Below, piece after piece: positions 21,203 through 29,450 of a stretch of 52,004 nt of DNA. Under the pieces are notes generated by a model. The model made no database searches and had not been told where the DNA came from. It saw only the letters and a program-made list of their open reading frames with translations. This DNA is from a virus. The position numbers were made by a program, and so were the translations under genes. Position 1 is the stretch's first letter. Each line of letters starts with the position of its first letter. Location: the IMG/VR virus record IMGVR_UViG_3300024259_000047, positions 1 to 52,004 of that record; one strand, given 5' to 3'.

Positions 21203-21540
21203 AGACGTACCCGATGACGTGGGAGAGGTTGACAGGCGAGAATGGCTTTGATTGCCAGCACCGCGTATGGAACGACGACGAACAGGGATTGGTCTGCGGA
21301 TTTGCCGGTGTCGGCAAGTGGCACAATTGCGTAGACACCCTCTGCCCCCTCCTGAAAGACCTACCGGCGGCGGAGTGCGGACGGTGCGAGGAGGTGAAAG
21401 CGGAAGTCAAAGGCTGTATTGGTAGATTTAACCCTTCCGATAGCGATGAAAAAAACAAGGAGCGGTTCGGCGCTACTGTATTTCGCATACAGGAGAAATT
21501 CATTCCGTTCCCTGTGCCAACCGAGGAGGCCGAATCATGA
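21199..21540 (+). CDS. Cysteine-rich protein of the CPLL family (113 aa)
   Basis: Paralogue of the protein at 10591: both begin MK-x-Y-x-x-x-W-E with a following G, contain scattered cysteines, and carry LCPLLK (here TLCPLLKDLP). This copy continues with CGRCEEVKAEVKGC. It probably binds zinc. It sits between the terminase genes, which is unusual for a small early-type protein. Confidence 0.6.
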   Translation: MKTYPMTWERLTGENGFDCQHRVWNDDEQGLVCGFAGVGKWHNCVDTLCPLLKDLPAAECGRCEEVKAEVKGCIGRFNPSDSDEKNKERFGATVFRIQEKFIPFPVPTEEAES

Positions 21541-21950
21541 AAGACGGCGCAACGGGAGAGCGGAAAGTCCCGGCAGAGCAGGAACCGGATAAGCTGTTGC
21601 AAGTCCTGTGCTCGGTGATAGCCGACTTCGAGAAGCACCACGAAATCAAGATTCCAGAGCGGAAGGAGCTCGCCAACGGCGTCAGAAAGACGTGCCTGTC
21701 GATGATCGAACGGGCGCTTGTTGTCTACCATCTCGGGATACTCAAGATAGCCGAGGGCATCGTGAACCCCGCCGACGACCCCCGGATGAAGAAGGCGTTC
21801 AAGACGGACGAGGAAAAGCGGCTGGTTCAGGCGGCGGTGAATACATTCAGGGCGCGGATAATCTACGCGATGAACAAGGTCGAGGATCCAACAGCGGGAG
21901 AGGCCGAGGACGATGATTCACGGAGCGGCGGAGAAAAAGAAAGCCCGTGA
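21537..21950 (+). CDS. Hypothetical protein upstream of terL (137 aa)
   Basis: Helical with a central part reading IADFEKHHEIKIPERKELANGVRKTCLSMIERAL and an acidic C-terminus (GEAEDDDSRSGGEKESP). It overlaps terL by 38 nt, so it is tightly coupled to packaging, but no conserved motif was seen. It may be a second packaging accessory protein. Confidence 0.55.
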   Translation: MKDGATGERKVPAEQEPDKLLQVLCSVIADFEKHHEIKIPERKELANGVRKTCLSMIERALVVYHLGILKIAEGIVNPADDPRMKKAFKTDEEKRLVQAAVNTFRARIIYAMNKVEDPTAGEAEDDDSRSGGEKESP

Positions 21951-23310
21951 AGAGGCGATTGCGCGGATAAAGACGCGGCGTCTCACGGCAATGCGGTATC
22001 ACGCCACACAGCACGCGCTATGGACATCGAGCGTCCGCTTCCCCGTCATCCCCGCCGGGCGTCGTAGCGGCAAGACAGAGCTTGGAAAACGGAAGCTGGT
22101 GCAGCGGGCTATCAACCACCACCGAGGCGACCACGGGCTTTACGTCGCGTCCGCTCCCACGTTCCGGCAGGCGAAGCGGATCTATTGGAAAGACCTGAAG
22201 GCGCTCGTTCCGAATCAGCTCAAGCGCGGCAAGCCGTCGGAAACGGAGCTGGTTATCCCTATCAGAACGCCCGTCGGGCTCGATGCCGAAATCATGATCG
22301 CCGGGATGGACGCCCCCGACAGGATCGAGGGGTTTCCGATTGACGGCATTCTCCTCGACGAGTACGGAAACATGAAACGTACCGTCTGGACAGAGAATGT
22401 CCGCCCCGGCCTCTCGACTCCTGGCCGCCCCGGCTGGGCGTGGCTGTTTGGTGTCCCGGAAGGGCGCAACCACTACTTCCACACCTATGAGAAAGCTTGT
22501 CTGCCGACTACGAACGGCTGGGCGGGCTTCCACTGGCCGTCCGCCGATATCCTCGACCCGGAAGAGGTTGCGGCAGCGAAAGCCGACCTTGACCCGGTTA
22601 CGTTCGATCAGGAGTACAACGCGAACTTCGTTAACTTCCAAGGCAGGGCTTACTACGAATTCACCTCTGCCGTCCACGCGGTCGAAAAGCTCGAATACCA
22701 GCCGCAACTGCCCCTGATTTTCGCCTTCGACTTCAACGAGACGCCGGGCGTGGCGGCTATCCTCCAGGAGCAGAAGTACGAAGGGGAGAACCCGCTTGTC
22801 GGGGACAAGGATACGCGCGTTTTCACGGCGTGCATCGATGAAGTCTGGATCAAGAATAGCAAGACGCCGAAAGTCTGCCGGGAGCTGATCAACAAGTACA
22901 GCCACCACGAAGGGATTATCTACATCTACGGCGATTCGACCGGTGGCTCGGGCGGCTCTGCGAAAGTGCAAGGCTCCGACTGGGATCTGGTTAAGCACAC
23001 ATTGACCCCGCAATTCGGGAACAAGCTCCGGTTTTACTATCCGTCGGCGAACCCCCACGAGCGTTCCCGCGTCAACGCCATGAACTCCCGGATTCAATCG
23101 TCGGACGGTCGGATTCGCTTCATGGTTGACCCTCAGAAGTGCATGAAGATCATCGTTGACTTCGAAGGCGTCTCGGTGATAGACGACGGTTCCGGACGGC
23201 TTGACAAGAAATCCGACAAGATGTTGACCCACGTTTCCGATGCCGTCGGGTACTACGTTTTCGAGAAGTTTGTCCGCCGCTCCGGAAACTTTGTCCGCCG
23301 CTTGATCTAA
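21913..23310 (+). CDS. terL: Terminase large subunit
   Basis: A 465-residue packaging motor. The ATPase domain has Walker A AGRRSGKT (residues 48-55) and Walker B GILLDEY (about 145-151). The C-terminal nuclease domain has acidic positions in FAFDFNETPG and YIYGDSTGGSGGS, plus DAVGYYVFEK, as in RNase H-like nucleases. It translocates DNA into the prohead through the portal (24787) and cuts it. It overlaps the preceding gene by 38 nt. Confidence 0.9.
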   Translation: MIHGAAEKKKAREEAIARIKTRRLTAMRYHATQHALWTSSVRFPVIPAGRRSGKTELGKRKLVQRAINHHRGDHGLYVASAPTFRQAKRIYWKDLKALVPNQLKRGKPSETELVIPIRTPVGLDAEIMIAGMDAPDRIEGFPIDGILLDEYGNMKRTVWTENVRPGLSTPGRPGWAWLFGVPEGRNHYFHTYEKACLPTTNGWAGFHWPSADILDPEEVAAAKADLDPVTFDQEYNANFVNFQGRAYYEFTSAVHAVEKLEYQPQLPLIFAFDFNETPGVAAILQEQKYEGENPLVGDKDTRVFTACIDEVWIKNSKTPKVCRELINKYSHHEGIIYIYGDSTGGSGGSAKVQGSDWDLVKHTLTPQFGNKLRFYYPSANPHERSRVNAMNSRIQSSDGRIRFMVDPQKCMKIIVDFEGVSVIDDGSGRLDKKSDKMLTHVSDAVGYYVFEKFVRRSGNFVRRLI

Positions 23311-23317
23311 AAAGGAT

Positions 23318-23347
23318 TGGACAGTTTACGTGTTTCTGTGGTATACG
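23318..23347 (+). promoter_or_regulatory. Candidate promoter before 23380
   Basis: TGGACA (23318-23323), 18 nt, then TATACG (23342-23347). It may add transcription of the exported and head genes independently of terL. Confidence 0.4.
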
Positions 23348-23379
23348 CCCGAAAACACATCACTTACGGAGGTTGCCCT

Positions 23380-24015
23380 ATGAAGTCTTCATTCCTTTCG
23401 TTCCCTCTCCTGCTCTTTATTCTCCTTCTTTCTCCGGCCACGATCGAGTTCGAGAACTTCGAAGCCGTTCAAATAGGCAACCAGGTTACCCTCTCATGGG
23501 ACTCACTACCTGCCAATGTACAGTCGATATCGGTGTATCACGGGGCGAAACAGATAGCCGTCCTACCTCCAGATCAGACGGACTTTATTTTTACCCAACT
23601 CGCAACCGGCATCTCTCGCCTCTCGGTGGCGGCGCTTGAAGACGGCGCGGTCATTGGCGAAGCATCGGCAATCGTGTACTTTGGTAGGCTGTTGTGGGAT
23701 CCTCCTCCGGGCGGCTGGAGCGGGCTCAGATACCGCGTTAGGGCCTCGGTAAATGAGAACGATGTTCAGCCGCCTTTTACATTGCCCGGATATGATATCG
23801 AGCTTGAGGAATGCACCCTTGCAGCTCTGTACTCGGAAGGGATGCTTGCCCCGAATGAATCGTATTTTGCCACGGTGACATGCTACGTTATCGACCCCGT
23901 CGTGGGGGAGATCGAGAGCGGGCCGTCGGATGTCGTGACGTTCGACTACGTGGCCGACATTGCGCCGCCGTCCTATCCGCCCGCGCCCCCGCTTAACTTC
24001 AGAGTCAGTTTCTAA
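23380..24015 (+). CDS. Exported fibronectin III-like protein (211 aa)
   Basis: ATG 23380 lies behind ACGGAGG. A signal peptide covers residues 1-19 (KSSFLSFPLLLFILLLSPA). It is followed by an FN3-like beta-sandwich (VTLSWDSLPANVQSISVYHG, then a second partly similar segment with TATCY and VTFDY), with proline-rich ends. It would be exported to the periplasm or cell surface, for adhesion or superinfection interference. It lies in a cassette between terL and the portal together with a lipoprotein gene. Confidence 0.7.
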   Translation: MKSSFLSFPLLLFILLLSPATIEFENFEAVQIGNQVTLSWDSLPANVQSISVYHGAKQIAVLPPDQTDFIFTQLATGISRLSVAALEDGAVIGEASAIVYFGRLLWDPPPGGWSGLRYRVRASVNENDVQPPFTLPGYDIELEECTLAALYSEGMLAPNESYFATVTCYVIDPVVGEIESGPSDVVTFDYVADIAPPSYPPAPPLNFRVSF

Positions 24016-24030
24016 CAGGAGGAAAGATCA

Positions 24031-24327
24031 ATGGCTGAGAATTTGAACTGGGAAGAGTTTAGAAGGTGCGTTAGGACGGGCTTGTGGGACAGAATGCAGG
24101 GGCTTTTTAAAGGCTGTGGTTCTGACTTGCAGGTTTTCGTCGCGGCAATTTCCGTCGACATCACGGAGGCCGCCCGGCTCGGGAAACCCGCTCTTATCAA
24201 TGAACTCGTTGGCCAGCTCGAAGCGGTTGCCGAGTTGAACCGGCTGAGACTCGTGGACGGATGCACGGATACGGTTCAAGAATATGCTCTCAACGTCGTC
24301 GGCGTCGCTATGGCGCTGGCAGTTTAA
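24031..24327 (+). CDS. Hypothetical protein (98 aa)
   Basis: Starts behind AGGAGGAAAG. The sequence is helical (WEEFRRCVRTGLWDRMQGLF, LGKPALINELVGQLEAVAEL), with two cysteines and an alanine/valine tail. It sits between the two exported proteins, so a cytoplasmic partner of these is conceivable. Unknown. Confidence 0.6.
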   Translation: MAENLNWEEFRRCVRTGLWDRMQGLFKGCGSDLQVFVAAISVDITEAARLGKPALINELVGQLEAVAELNRLRLVDGCTDTVQEYALNVVGVAMALAV

Positions 24328-24338
24328 GGAAAAAATCA

Positions 24339-24722
24339 ATGCGTCCAAACAATCGAACGGCTCTCGTTTTTCTACTCGCCTTCGCTTCCGTGCTCCTTCT
24401 GTCAAGCTGCGCCGCGCCCCTGATCAATACCGAGGCACTCAAGGCTTCCGCCTTCCCGATGATCGCAAGGCACGACGCTTACGTGCAAGAGGACGCCACG
24501 GTATCCCCGGAAGAGGTCATGTCCTTCATTGCCGAATCGTCTTTCGTTCATACGCTGATCGATCAGAATGAAAAGGTTTCCCGTGAAACATTCGGAAAGT
24601 ACGGATGGGCCGTTACACTCCGGCACGATGAATATGTAGAGGTCGACGGGGAGTTATCCGCCTTCGAACGTGCGGCCTATCTCCGTACTACAAAGATACT
24701 CCGTCAAATCATGGACGGGTGA
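24339..24722 (+). CDS. Lipoprotein (127 aa)
   Basis: ATG 24339. The N-terminus has a lipobox LSSC at residues 21-24 after a hydrophobic run (ALVFLLAFASVLL), so it is probably lipidated at Cys24. The mature part is helical and acidic (MSFIAESSFVHTLIDQNEKV, SAFERAAYLRTTKI). Phage lipoproteins often block superinfecting DNA or act in lysis (Rz1 type), but this one is too long and not proline-rich, so exclusion is the better guess. Confidence 0.75.
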   Translation: MRPNNRTALVFLLAFASVLLLSSCAAPLINTEALKASAFPMIARHDAYVQEDATVSPEEVMSFIAESSFVHTLIDQNEKVSRETFGKYGWAVTLRHDEYVEVDGELSAFERAAYLRTTKILRQIMDG

Positions 24723-24786
24723 CGATAGGGATTTGCAAGGAAGACAAGAGTAGAGTCCAGAGGAAAGGATTCAGGAGCGGAGAGGT

Positions 24787-26265
24787 ATGGCGACGGAAAA
24801 ACAGGTGATCGAGGGCGCGCCCGCTGTTGGCGTGGATAGCCGCGAAGTCGGTATCCCGTGCGCGGCGTATTTGGAGATGGAAGAGGACTGGCAACTGATC
24901 CATGACCTTCGTGGCGGGACGCAGGCGATGCGGGACAACGCAACCGACTGGTTGCCGAAGGAGCCAAACGAAGGAACCGACGCATGGCAGGCACGGATTA
25001 AGCGGTCGTACCTCCTCAACGCCTACGATGACGCAATCGATCAGCTCACGGCGAAACCGTTTTCCAAGCCCGTCACCGAGAAGAGCGAGTCGGGAGCGGT
25101 GCTCCCTGAGCAGCTCCGGCGCATGGCGGATAACCCGTGCAAGGACGGGCGAGATTTGACGCAGATTTCGAAGGCGGTATTCGACGACGGTGTCGACCAC
25201 GGGCTCGTCCACATCTACGTCGATTATCCGGCTCTGAAGATTCGTCCGAACGTCCAGGAAGAGCGGGACGGCCAGATCCAGCCATACCTTGTCCACGTCT
25301 CCGCCCCGAATATGCTCGGGTGGTTGTATCGGAAAGATGCGAGCGGCAACAAGGTACTGACTCAGATCCGGATCCGGGAATATGCCACGGTAGCATCCGG
25401 AGACTACGGATCTGTCGAGGTCGAAACTATCCGCGTCGTCAACGAGCGATGGATTGAGCTATGGGAGAAGATCGAGGATAAGCTCTGGAAGCTGAAAGAA
25501 GTCCTGCCGAAGACGAATCCGACCATCCCCCTCGCCACGCTCTACTTCAACCGGACTGGGTTTATGACGGCGAAACCGGCGCTGATCAACCTCGCATGGC
25601 GCAACCTTGAACACTTCCAGAGCGCTTCCGATCAACGGAACATCCTTCGCTTTGCCCGTTGCGGGTTTATCCATGCCGCCGGGTTCAGTCCCGAAGAGCT
25701 TGACGAGATCCGGTCTATCGGCGCGGCTATCATGGTGGCCGGTGGCGAGAACAGCAAAATCGGCTACGTGGAACACAAGGGCACTGCAATCGCGGCGGGG
25801 AAGGAAGACCTCGAACGGATTGAACTCCAGATGGAGATGTTGAAGCTTCAGCCGACGACGCAGAGATCCGGCAATGTGACGGCCACGGAGCGGGTTATCG
25901 ACGCGGCGCAATCCATGACTAATATTCAGGCGTGGATTCGGGCGACGGAGAACGCTCAACTCCAGTGGTTCCAGCTCGCGACGACCTGGAATTCCGAGAC
26001 GTTCCCGGAGGACTACAAATTCGATATCTTCTCTGAATTCGGGCTCACGGCGAAGGCGATGGAGGATCTCGAATTCCTCCTCAAGGCTTGTGTTGAAGAT
26101 AAGATTCCCGTGGAGGTCCTGCTTTCCGAGGTCAAGCGCCGAAGTGTTATCGATGAGGTCTGGACGGTCGAGGGTATGATGGAACTCCTCGACGCGGCTG
26201 GCCCGACTCTCCCCGAAAAGGACGATGACGACGACCTGAAAGACGAGGGGGATGAAGGGGAATAG
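24787..26265 (+). CDS. Portal protein (DUF4055-like)
   Basis: A 492-residue protein starting after GGAGAGG. The N-terminus (WQLIHDLRGGTQAMRDN, LPKEPNEGTDAWQARIKRSYLLNAYDDAIDQL) has the DUF4055 portal pattern, followed by beta-strands and the long crown helix. It ends in an acidic tail (DDDDDLKDEG). The dodecameric portal forms the DNA channel at one capsid vertex. It binds terL (21913), the MuF-like protein (26270) and the connector. Confidence 0.85.
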   Translation: MATEKQVIEGAPAVGVDSREVGIPCAAYLEMEEDWQLIHDLRGGTQAMRDNATDWLPKEPNEGTDAWQARIKRSYLLNAYDDAIDQLTAKPFSKPVTEKSESGAVLPEQLRRMADNPCKDGRDLTQISKAVFDDGVDHGLVHIYVDYPALKIRPNVQEERDGQIQPYLVHVSAPNMLGWLYRKDASGNKVLTQIRIREYATVASGDYGSVEVETIRVVNERWIELWEKIEDKLWKLKEVLPKTNPTIPLATLYFNRTGFMTAKPALINLAWRNLEHFQSASDQRNILRFARCGFIHAAGFSPEELDEIRSIGAAIMVAGGENSKIGYVEHKGTAIAAGKEDLERIELQMEMLKLQPTTQRSGNVTATERVIDAAQSMTNIQAWIRATENAQLQWFQLATTWNSETFPEDYKFDIFSEFGLTAKAMEDLEFLLKACVEDKIPVEVLLSEVKRRSVIDEVWTVEGMMELLDAAGPTLPEKDDDDDLKDEGDEGE

Positions 26266-26269
26266 CTGA

Positions 26270-27388
26270 ATGCCCCGCAAAGACCCACGATTAGAGCGCA
26301 TTGCGCGGACCGTGAATCAGAAGCTGTTAGAGCGGTCCATCCGGCACGCTGTGCTGTTTGAACAGCTCAAGGACGCCGAGGTCCTCCGGACGCTCGATCT
26401 CCTCAACAAGCGCCTGTTCCCTCGCATAATGGCCGAGGTCGAGGAACGTCTTGAGGCCGGGATGCGCGGTGTCTGGACCACGGCGCGACAGAGACGGCTC
26501 ACCGCCGCAATCAACAAGATGATCGAGGTCGGGTACGCGCGGGACTTTGAGAAGCCGCTGTCCAATAGGCTCAAGAAACTCGCCGTCGTCGAGGCTGAGG
26601 CGACTCAAGCGCTCCTCGCAGGCGCAATGCCGCCGACTATCGGTATTGAGATGTTGGTGCCGTCTGCGAAGTTTCTGAATGACGTGGTGGCGTCGAACCC
26701 CTTCCACGGGCGAATACTCAAGCCGTATTTCACCGGCCTCAAGGCGAATACAAAAAAGGGGATGGACGAGGCCGTCAAGCTCGGCATGGCGCAGGGCGAG
26801 ACGATGCCTCAGGTCACAAACAGGGTCCGGAAACACTTCCGGCGGGTCCGGCATGAGGTCGAGGCATGGACACGGACGGCAATTTCCGACGTGTCGAACA
26901 AGTCGACGATTGCCACGTTCCGGGCGAATAAGGACGTTGTCAGTATGTACGTCTTCATTGCGACTCTTGATGCTCGCACGACGGACATCTGCGCCTCGCT
27001 CGATGGGAAGAAGTTCCCTTTAAGCTCAGGAACGTTCCTCCCGGCGCTTCATTTTGGCTGAAGGTCACGTATTTCACCGGTGGTGAAATCATGGAAAGAA
27101 CTCGGTATTCCGCTGAAGGATATCCCCCCGACGACGAGGGCCAGTGTCCTCGGTGAAGTCCCCGGCAAGATGAACTATCGAAAGTGGATGTATTCCCTAC
27201 GCGGGAGCAAAGATCCCCGTTCGCTCTACCTGTTGCAGCAGCGGCTTGGCAAAAAGAAGGGGCTGTTGTTCCACCAAGGGAAATTCGCTCTCCCGGAATC
27301 GATCCGTTTTGCACCGAAATCGAGCGAGATATTAGGGCTTGGAAAGTACCGGAAGATGAATAACTTGCCCACGGTTAAGAGGTTGTGA
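26270..27388 (+). CDS. MuF/SPP1 gp7-like head protein with in-frame TGA (possible selenocysteine)
   Basis: The frame opens at ATG 26270 and a TGA occurs at 27059-27061 (codon 264). Reading through it gives a continuous 372-residue protein. Residues 1-200 are helical. Then come LDARTTDIC (Cys241), H-F-G (261-263) and the TGA, followed by RSRISPVVKSWKELG. The family's H-x-x-C-R-S/C motif demands cysteine exactly at the TGA. The downstream part (RASVLGEVP, MNYRKWMYSL) is the normal family C-terminus. The protein aids portal and genome-entry assembly inside the prohead. Overlapping ATGA stops elsewhere show the code is standard. A nonsense mutation remains possible. Confidence 0.75.
27071..27089 (+). 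promoter_or_regulatory. Candidate bacterial SECIS hairpin
   Basis: ATTTCACC (27071-27078), loop GGT (27079-27081), GGTGAAAT (27082-27089): a perfect 8-bp stem. It starts 9 nt after the TGA at 27059, and the loop G lies 18 nt past the TGA. Bacterial SECIS elements sit directly 3' of UGA, with a loop holding a G or GU read by SelB. Position, stem and loop all fit. The bulged U of the Escherichia coli element is absent. Confidence 0.65.
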
Positions 27389-27412
27389 AATTGAAAAACC
27401 TCAAAATACATC

Positions 27413-27441
27413 TTGACAGAATCCGCAATCTGCTTTTTAAC
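27413..27441 (+). promoter_or_regulatory. Candidate promoter of the scaffold-capsid unit
   Basis: TTGACA (27413-27418), 17 nt, TTTAAC (27436-27441; four of six). It lies in the 216-bp gap that also holds the tandem RNA motif. Just before it, GAGGTT (27379-27384) and AACCTC (27397-27402) could pair. Confidence 0.45.
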
Positions 27442-27463
27442 GTTCGATGTACTGTCCCTTTTA

Positions 27464-27515
27464 CCTCTGAGCGTGACGCTCACCGTTCGGCGGGAAGCCG
27501 GATGATAACGAGAGG
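27464..27515 (+). ncRNA. Tandem hairpin RNA motif, copy 1
   Basis: Outer pair CCTCT (27464-27468) with AGAGG (27511-27515). Inside is a GAGCG-TGA-CGCTC hairpin (27469-27481). A second hairpin, CGGC-GGGAA-GCCG (27488-27500), has a partly paired lower stem. Copy 2 (27542-27594) is nearly the same sequence. This is likely an RNA element in the leader of the scaffold mRNA, perhaps a translational operator. Confidence 0.55.
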
Positions 27516-27541
27516 CGAATCGGTTCTTTTTCCTTAATCCA

Positions 27542-27594
27542 CTTCGGGCGCGACGCCCACCGTTTCGGCGGGAAGCCGGACGGTAACAGAAAGG
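27542..27594 (+). ncRNA. Tandem hairpin RNA motif, copy 2
   Basis: GGGCG-CGA-CGCCC (27546-27558) followed by ACCGT (27559-27563) paired with ACGGT (27580-27584) around CGGC-GGGAA-GCCG (27566-27578). Relative to copy 1 the first stem changes an A-T pair to a G-C pair on both sides, a compensatory change. The copies are 77 nt apart. The scaffold ATG is at 27605, just after. Confidence 0.55.
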
Positions 27595-27604
27595 GAGCTT
27601 CATT

Positions 27605-28375
27605 ATGGTGAAATACAAGGCCGCAATTGACAAATCGGGTTACGATGCGCTTGAGAGCGACGACGTGAAAGCCTTCTACGCTCAGGATGAGCACGGAATC
27701 TATGTATTCCAGCTCGAACCGGGCACGGTCGGTGACGCCGTTTATGGTGTCGAGGACGTTGGAACTCTCAAAACGACAATCGCAACGCTCCGCGTCTCGG
27801 AGAAGAAGCTGAAGCAATTCGGCGATCTCTCTCCTCAGGATGCGAAGGCGAACGCGAAGAAGGTTGACGACTACGCCAAAGTCGACCCCAGTAAAGAAGC
27901 CGACGCGAAGGCTCAGGCACGAATCGACCAGCTCACGACAAAGCATGAAGGGGAGCTGGCCGAAAAGGATGCAGTCATCTCGAAGAAAGACAAGGCTCTG
28001 ACAAGGGCCGTTGTCACGGATGCCGCAACCCGCGCGCTTTCAGAGCAGAAAGCATCGGTTCCGCTTTTACTGCCAACCGTGGAAGCGATGCTCTTTACTG
28101 AGGAAGATGATAACGGCGATGTCCATGCCAGAGTCCGTGACCCGAAGAATCCTGGCATTGCACGAATCACAAAGAAGCAGGGATCACAAGATCCGATGAC
28201 CGTTGCCGAGTTCGTTGAAACCCTCCGTGAGTCGAAAGACTTCAGCCCTGCCTTTCCCGGCAAGGAAGCGAGCGGGGGCGGAAGCGAGGACGCCAACAAT
28301 TCAGGGGGCAAGAGTGAAACAGAATTCGCTAATCCGACTGCCGCTCTTGAACACGCATTTAACGCCGGGAAATAG
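27605..28375 (+). CDS. Scaffold protein
   Basis: A 256-residue, highly charged protein with a central coiled-coil (DAKAQARIDQLTTKHEGELAEKD) and a hydrophilic, Gly/Ser-rich tail (ASGGGSEDANNSGGKSETEF). It has the typical size, composition and place (between the MuF-like and capsid genes) of a siphovirus scaffold that templates prohead assembly. It has no protease motif of its own. The leader RNA motif (27464-27594) could tune its dosage relative to capsid protein. Confidence 0.75.
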   Translation: MVKYKAAIDKSGYDALESDDVKAFYAQDEHGIYVFQLEPGTVGDAVYGVEDVGTLKTTIATLRVSEKKLKQFGDLSPQDAKANAKKVDDYAKVDPSKEADAKAQARIDQLTTKHEGELAEKDAVISKKDKALTRAVVTDAATRALSEQKASVPLLLPTVEAMLFTEEDDNGDVHARVRDPKNPGIARITKKQGSQDPMTVAEFVETLRESKDFSPAFPGKEASGGGSEDANNSGGKSETEFANPTAALEHAFNAGK

Positions 28376-28454
28376 TCTGTAGGCTGTTTTCTCAGCGTTT
28401 ATCCTGCCCTGTTCCATAGCGGTATGCCGATCGACACACGAAAGGTATTAAGCT

Positions 28455-29390
28455 ATGGCTTATCTCACAATTCTCGAAGCCGCGAAACTCGGGCAGGGTA
28501 CGCTCATGGACAGGGCTATCGTGCAGATTTTCGCGCAGAGCGCACCGATCCTTCAGTATCTTCCCTTCCGAAACATCCCCGGCAACGCCATCAAGTACAA
28601 TAGGGAGCAGACCCTCCCCGGTATCGCGTGGCGCGGCATCAATGAAGGCTATACCGCCTCCACGGGAATCATCAATCCGATTGTCGAATCGCTGTTCATC
28701 TGCGGTGGTGACATCCAGGTTGATAGGTTCATCGAGAAGACGGAGGGCCCCGGTGCCCGCGCCGTTCACGTCGCGATGAAGGCCAAGGCCATTTCGCAGG
28801 ACTTTCAGCGGGCGTTCATCAAGGGCGATTCCCTCGACGATCCGAAAGAGATCGACGGCCTCCAGACTCGACTCGTCGGGGATCAGCTCATCGCCGCCGG
28901 TACGACCGATGGCGGGGACGCTCTCTCCCTCGCAAAGCTCGACGAGCTGATCGACGCGGTGGACGGCGGGCAGTACTTGATCATGGGTAAGGCGATGGCT
29001 CGCCGGATGACCACGGCGGGAAGAACCTCGACCGTCGCCGGAAATATCGAGTTCTCGAAAGATGAATTCGGCGCGACAATGACGAAGTACAACGGTCTGC
29101 CTATCATCGCTCTCGCTGATAGCGCCGGGCTCGACAACGTGCTCCCTTTCGAGGAGGCGACGAACCACACTACGGCAACTGCCACGGGATCCTCGATCTA
29201 CTGTGTCGCGTTCGGTCCTGACAAGCTCTCAGGGCTCCAGAACGGCGCTCTCGAAGCGCGTGACCTCGGAGAGATGGATTCGGCTCCGCTCCTGCTCACT
29301 CGTATCGAGTGGGATATCGGGATGATGATTCGTCACGGTCGTTCCGCCGCTCGCCTCTGGAGTGTCAAGAATGCTGCCGTGACCGCGTAA
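28455..29390 (+). CDS. Major capsid protein
   Basis: A 311-residue protein directly after the scaffold. Early helix YLTILEAAKLGQGTLMDRAIV, then a beta-rich body with ending strands (APLLLTRIEWDIGMMI). Size, order and composition fit a HK97-fold capsid. No separate prohead protease is seen. About 415 copies are usual for a T=7 head. A 79-bp gap with AAAGGTATT precedes it. Confidence 0.8.
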   Translation: MAYLTILEAAKLGQGTLMDRAIVQIFAQSAPILQYLPFRNIPGNAIKYNREQTLPGIAWRGINEGYTASTGIINPIVESLFICGGDIQVDRFIEKTEGPGARAVHVAMKAKAISQDFQRAFIKGDSLDDPKEIDGLQTRLVGDQLIAAGTTDGGDALSLAKLDELIDAVDGGQYLIMGKAMARRMTTAGRTSTVAGNIEFSKDEFGATMTKYNGLPIIALADSAGLDNVLPFEEATNHTTATATGSSIYCVAFGPDKLSGLQNGALEARDLGEMDSAPLLLTRIEWDIGMMIRHGRSAARLWSVKNAAVTA

Positions 29391-29450
29391 CTCATCGTTT
29401 GTTCGATGTGTGATTGACAAGAAAACGAGTTATTCAAAGGAGAATAAACG

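Noticed and set aside
22018-23232. Minus-strand open frame of 404 codons inside terL
   Set aside because: It is antisense to terL, which has clear Walker motifs. Its composition (Arg, Val, Asp-rich) is that of a reversed GC-rich gene.
27059-27061. TGA reassigned as Trp or Cys throughout the genome
   Set aside because: Many genes end in TGA, often overlapping the next ATG as ATGA, so the standard code holds elsewhere.
27080-27388. Separate gene starting at GTG 27080
   Set aside because: There is no ribosome site before it, and the sequence continues the MuF/gp7-like family's C-terminus in the same frame.
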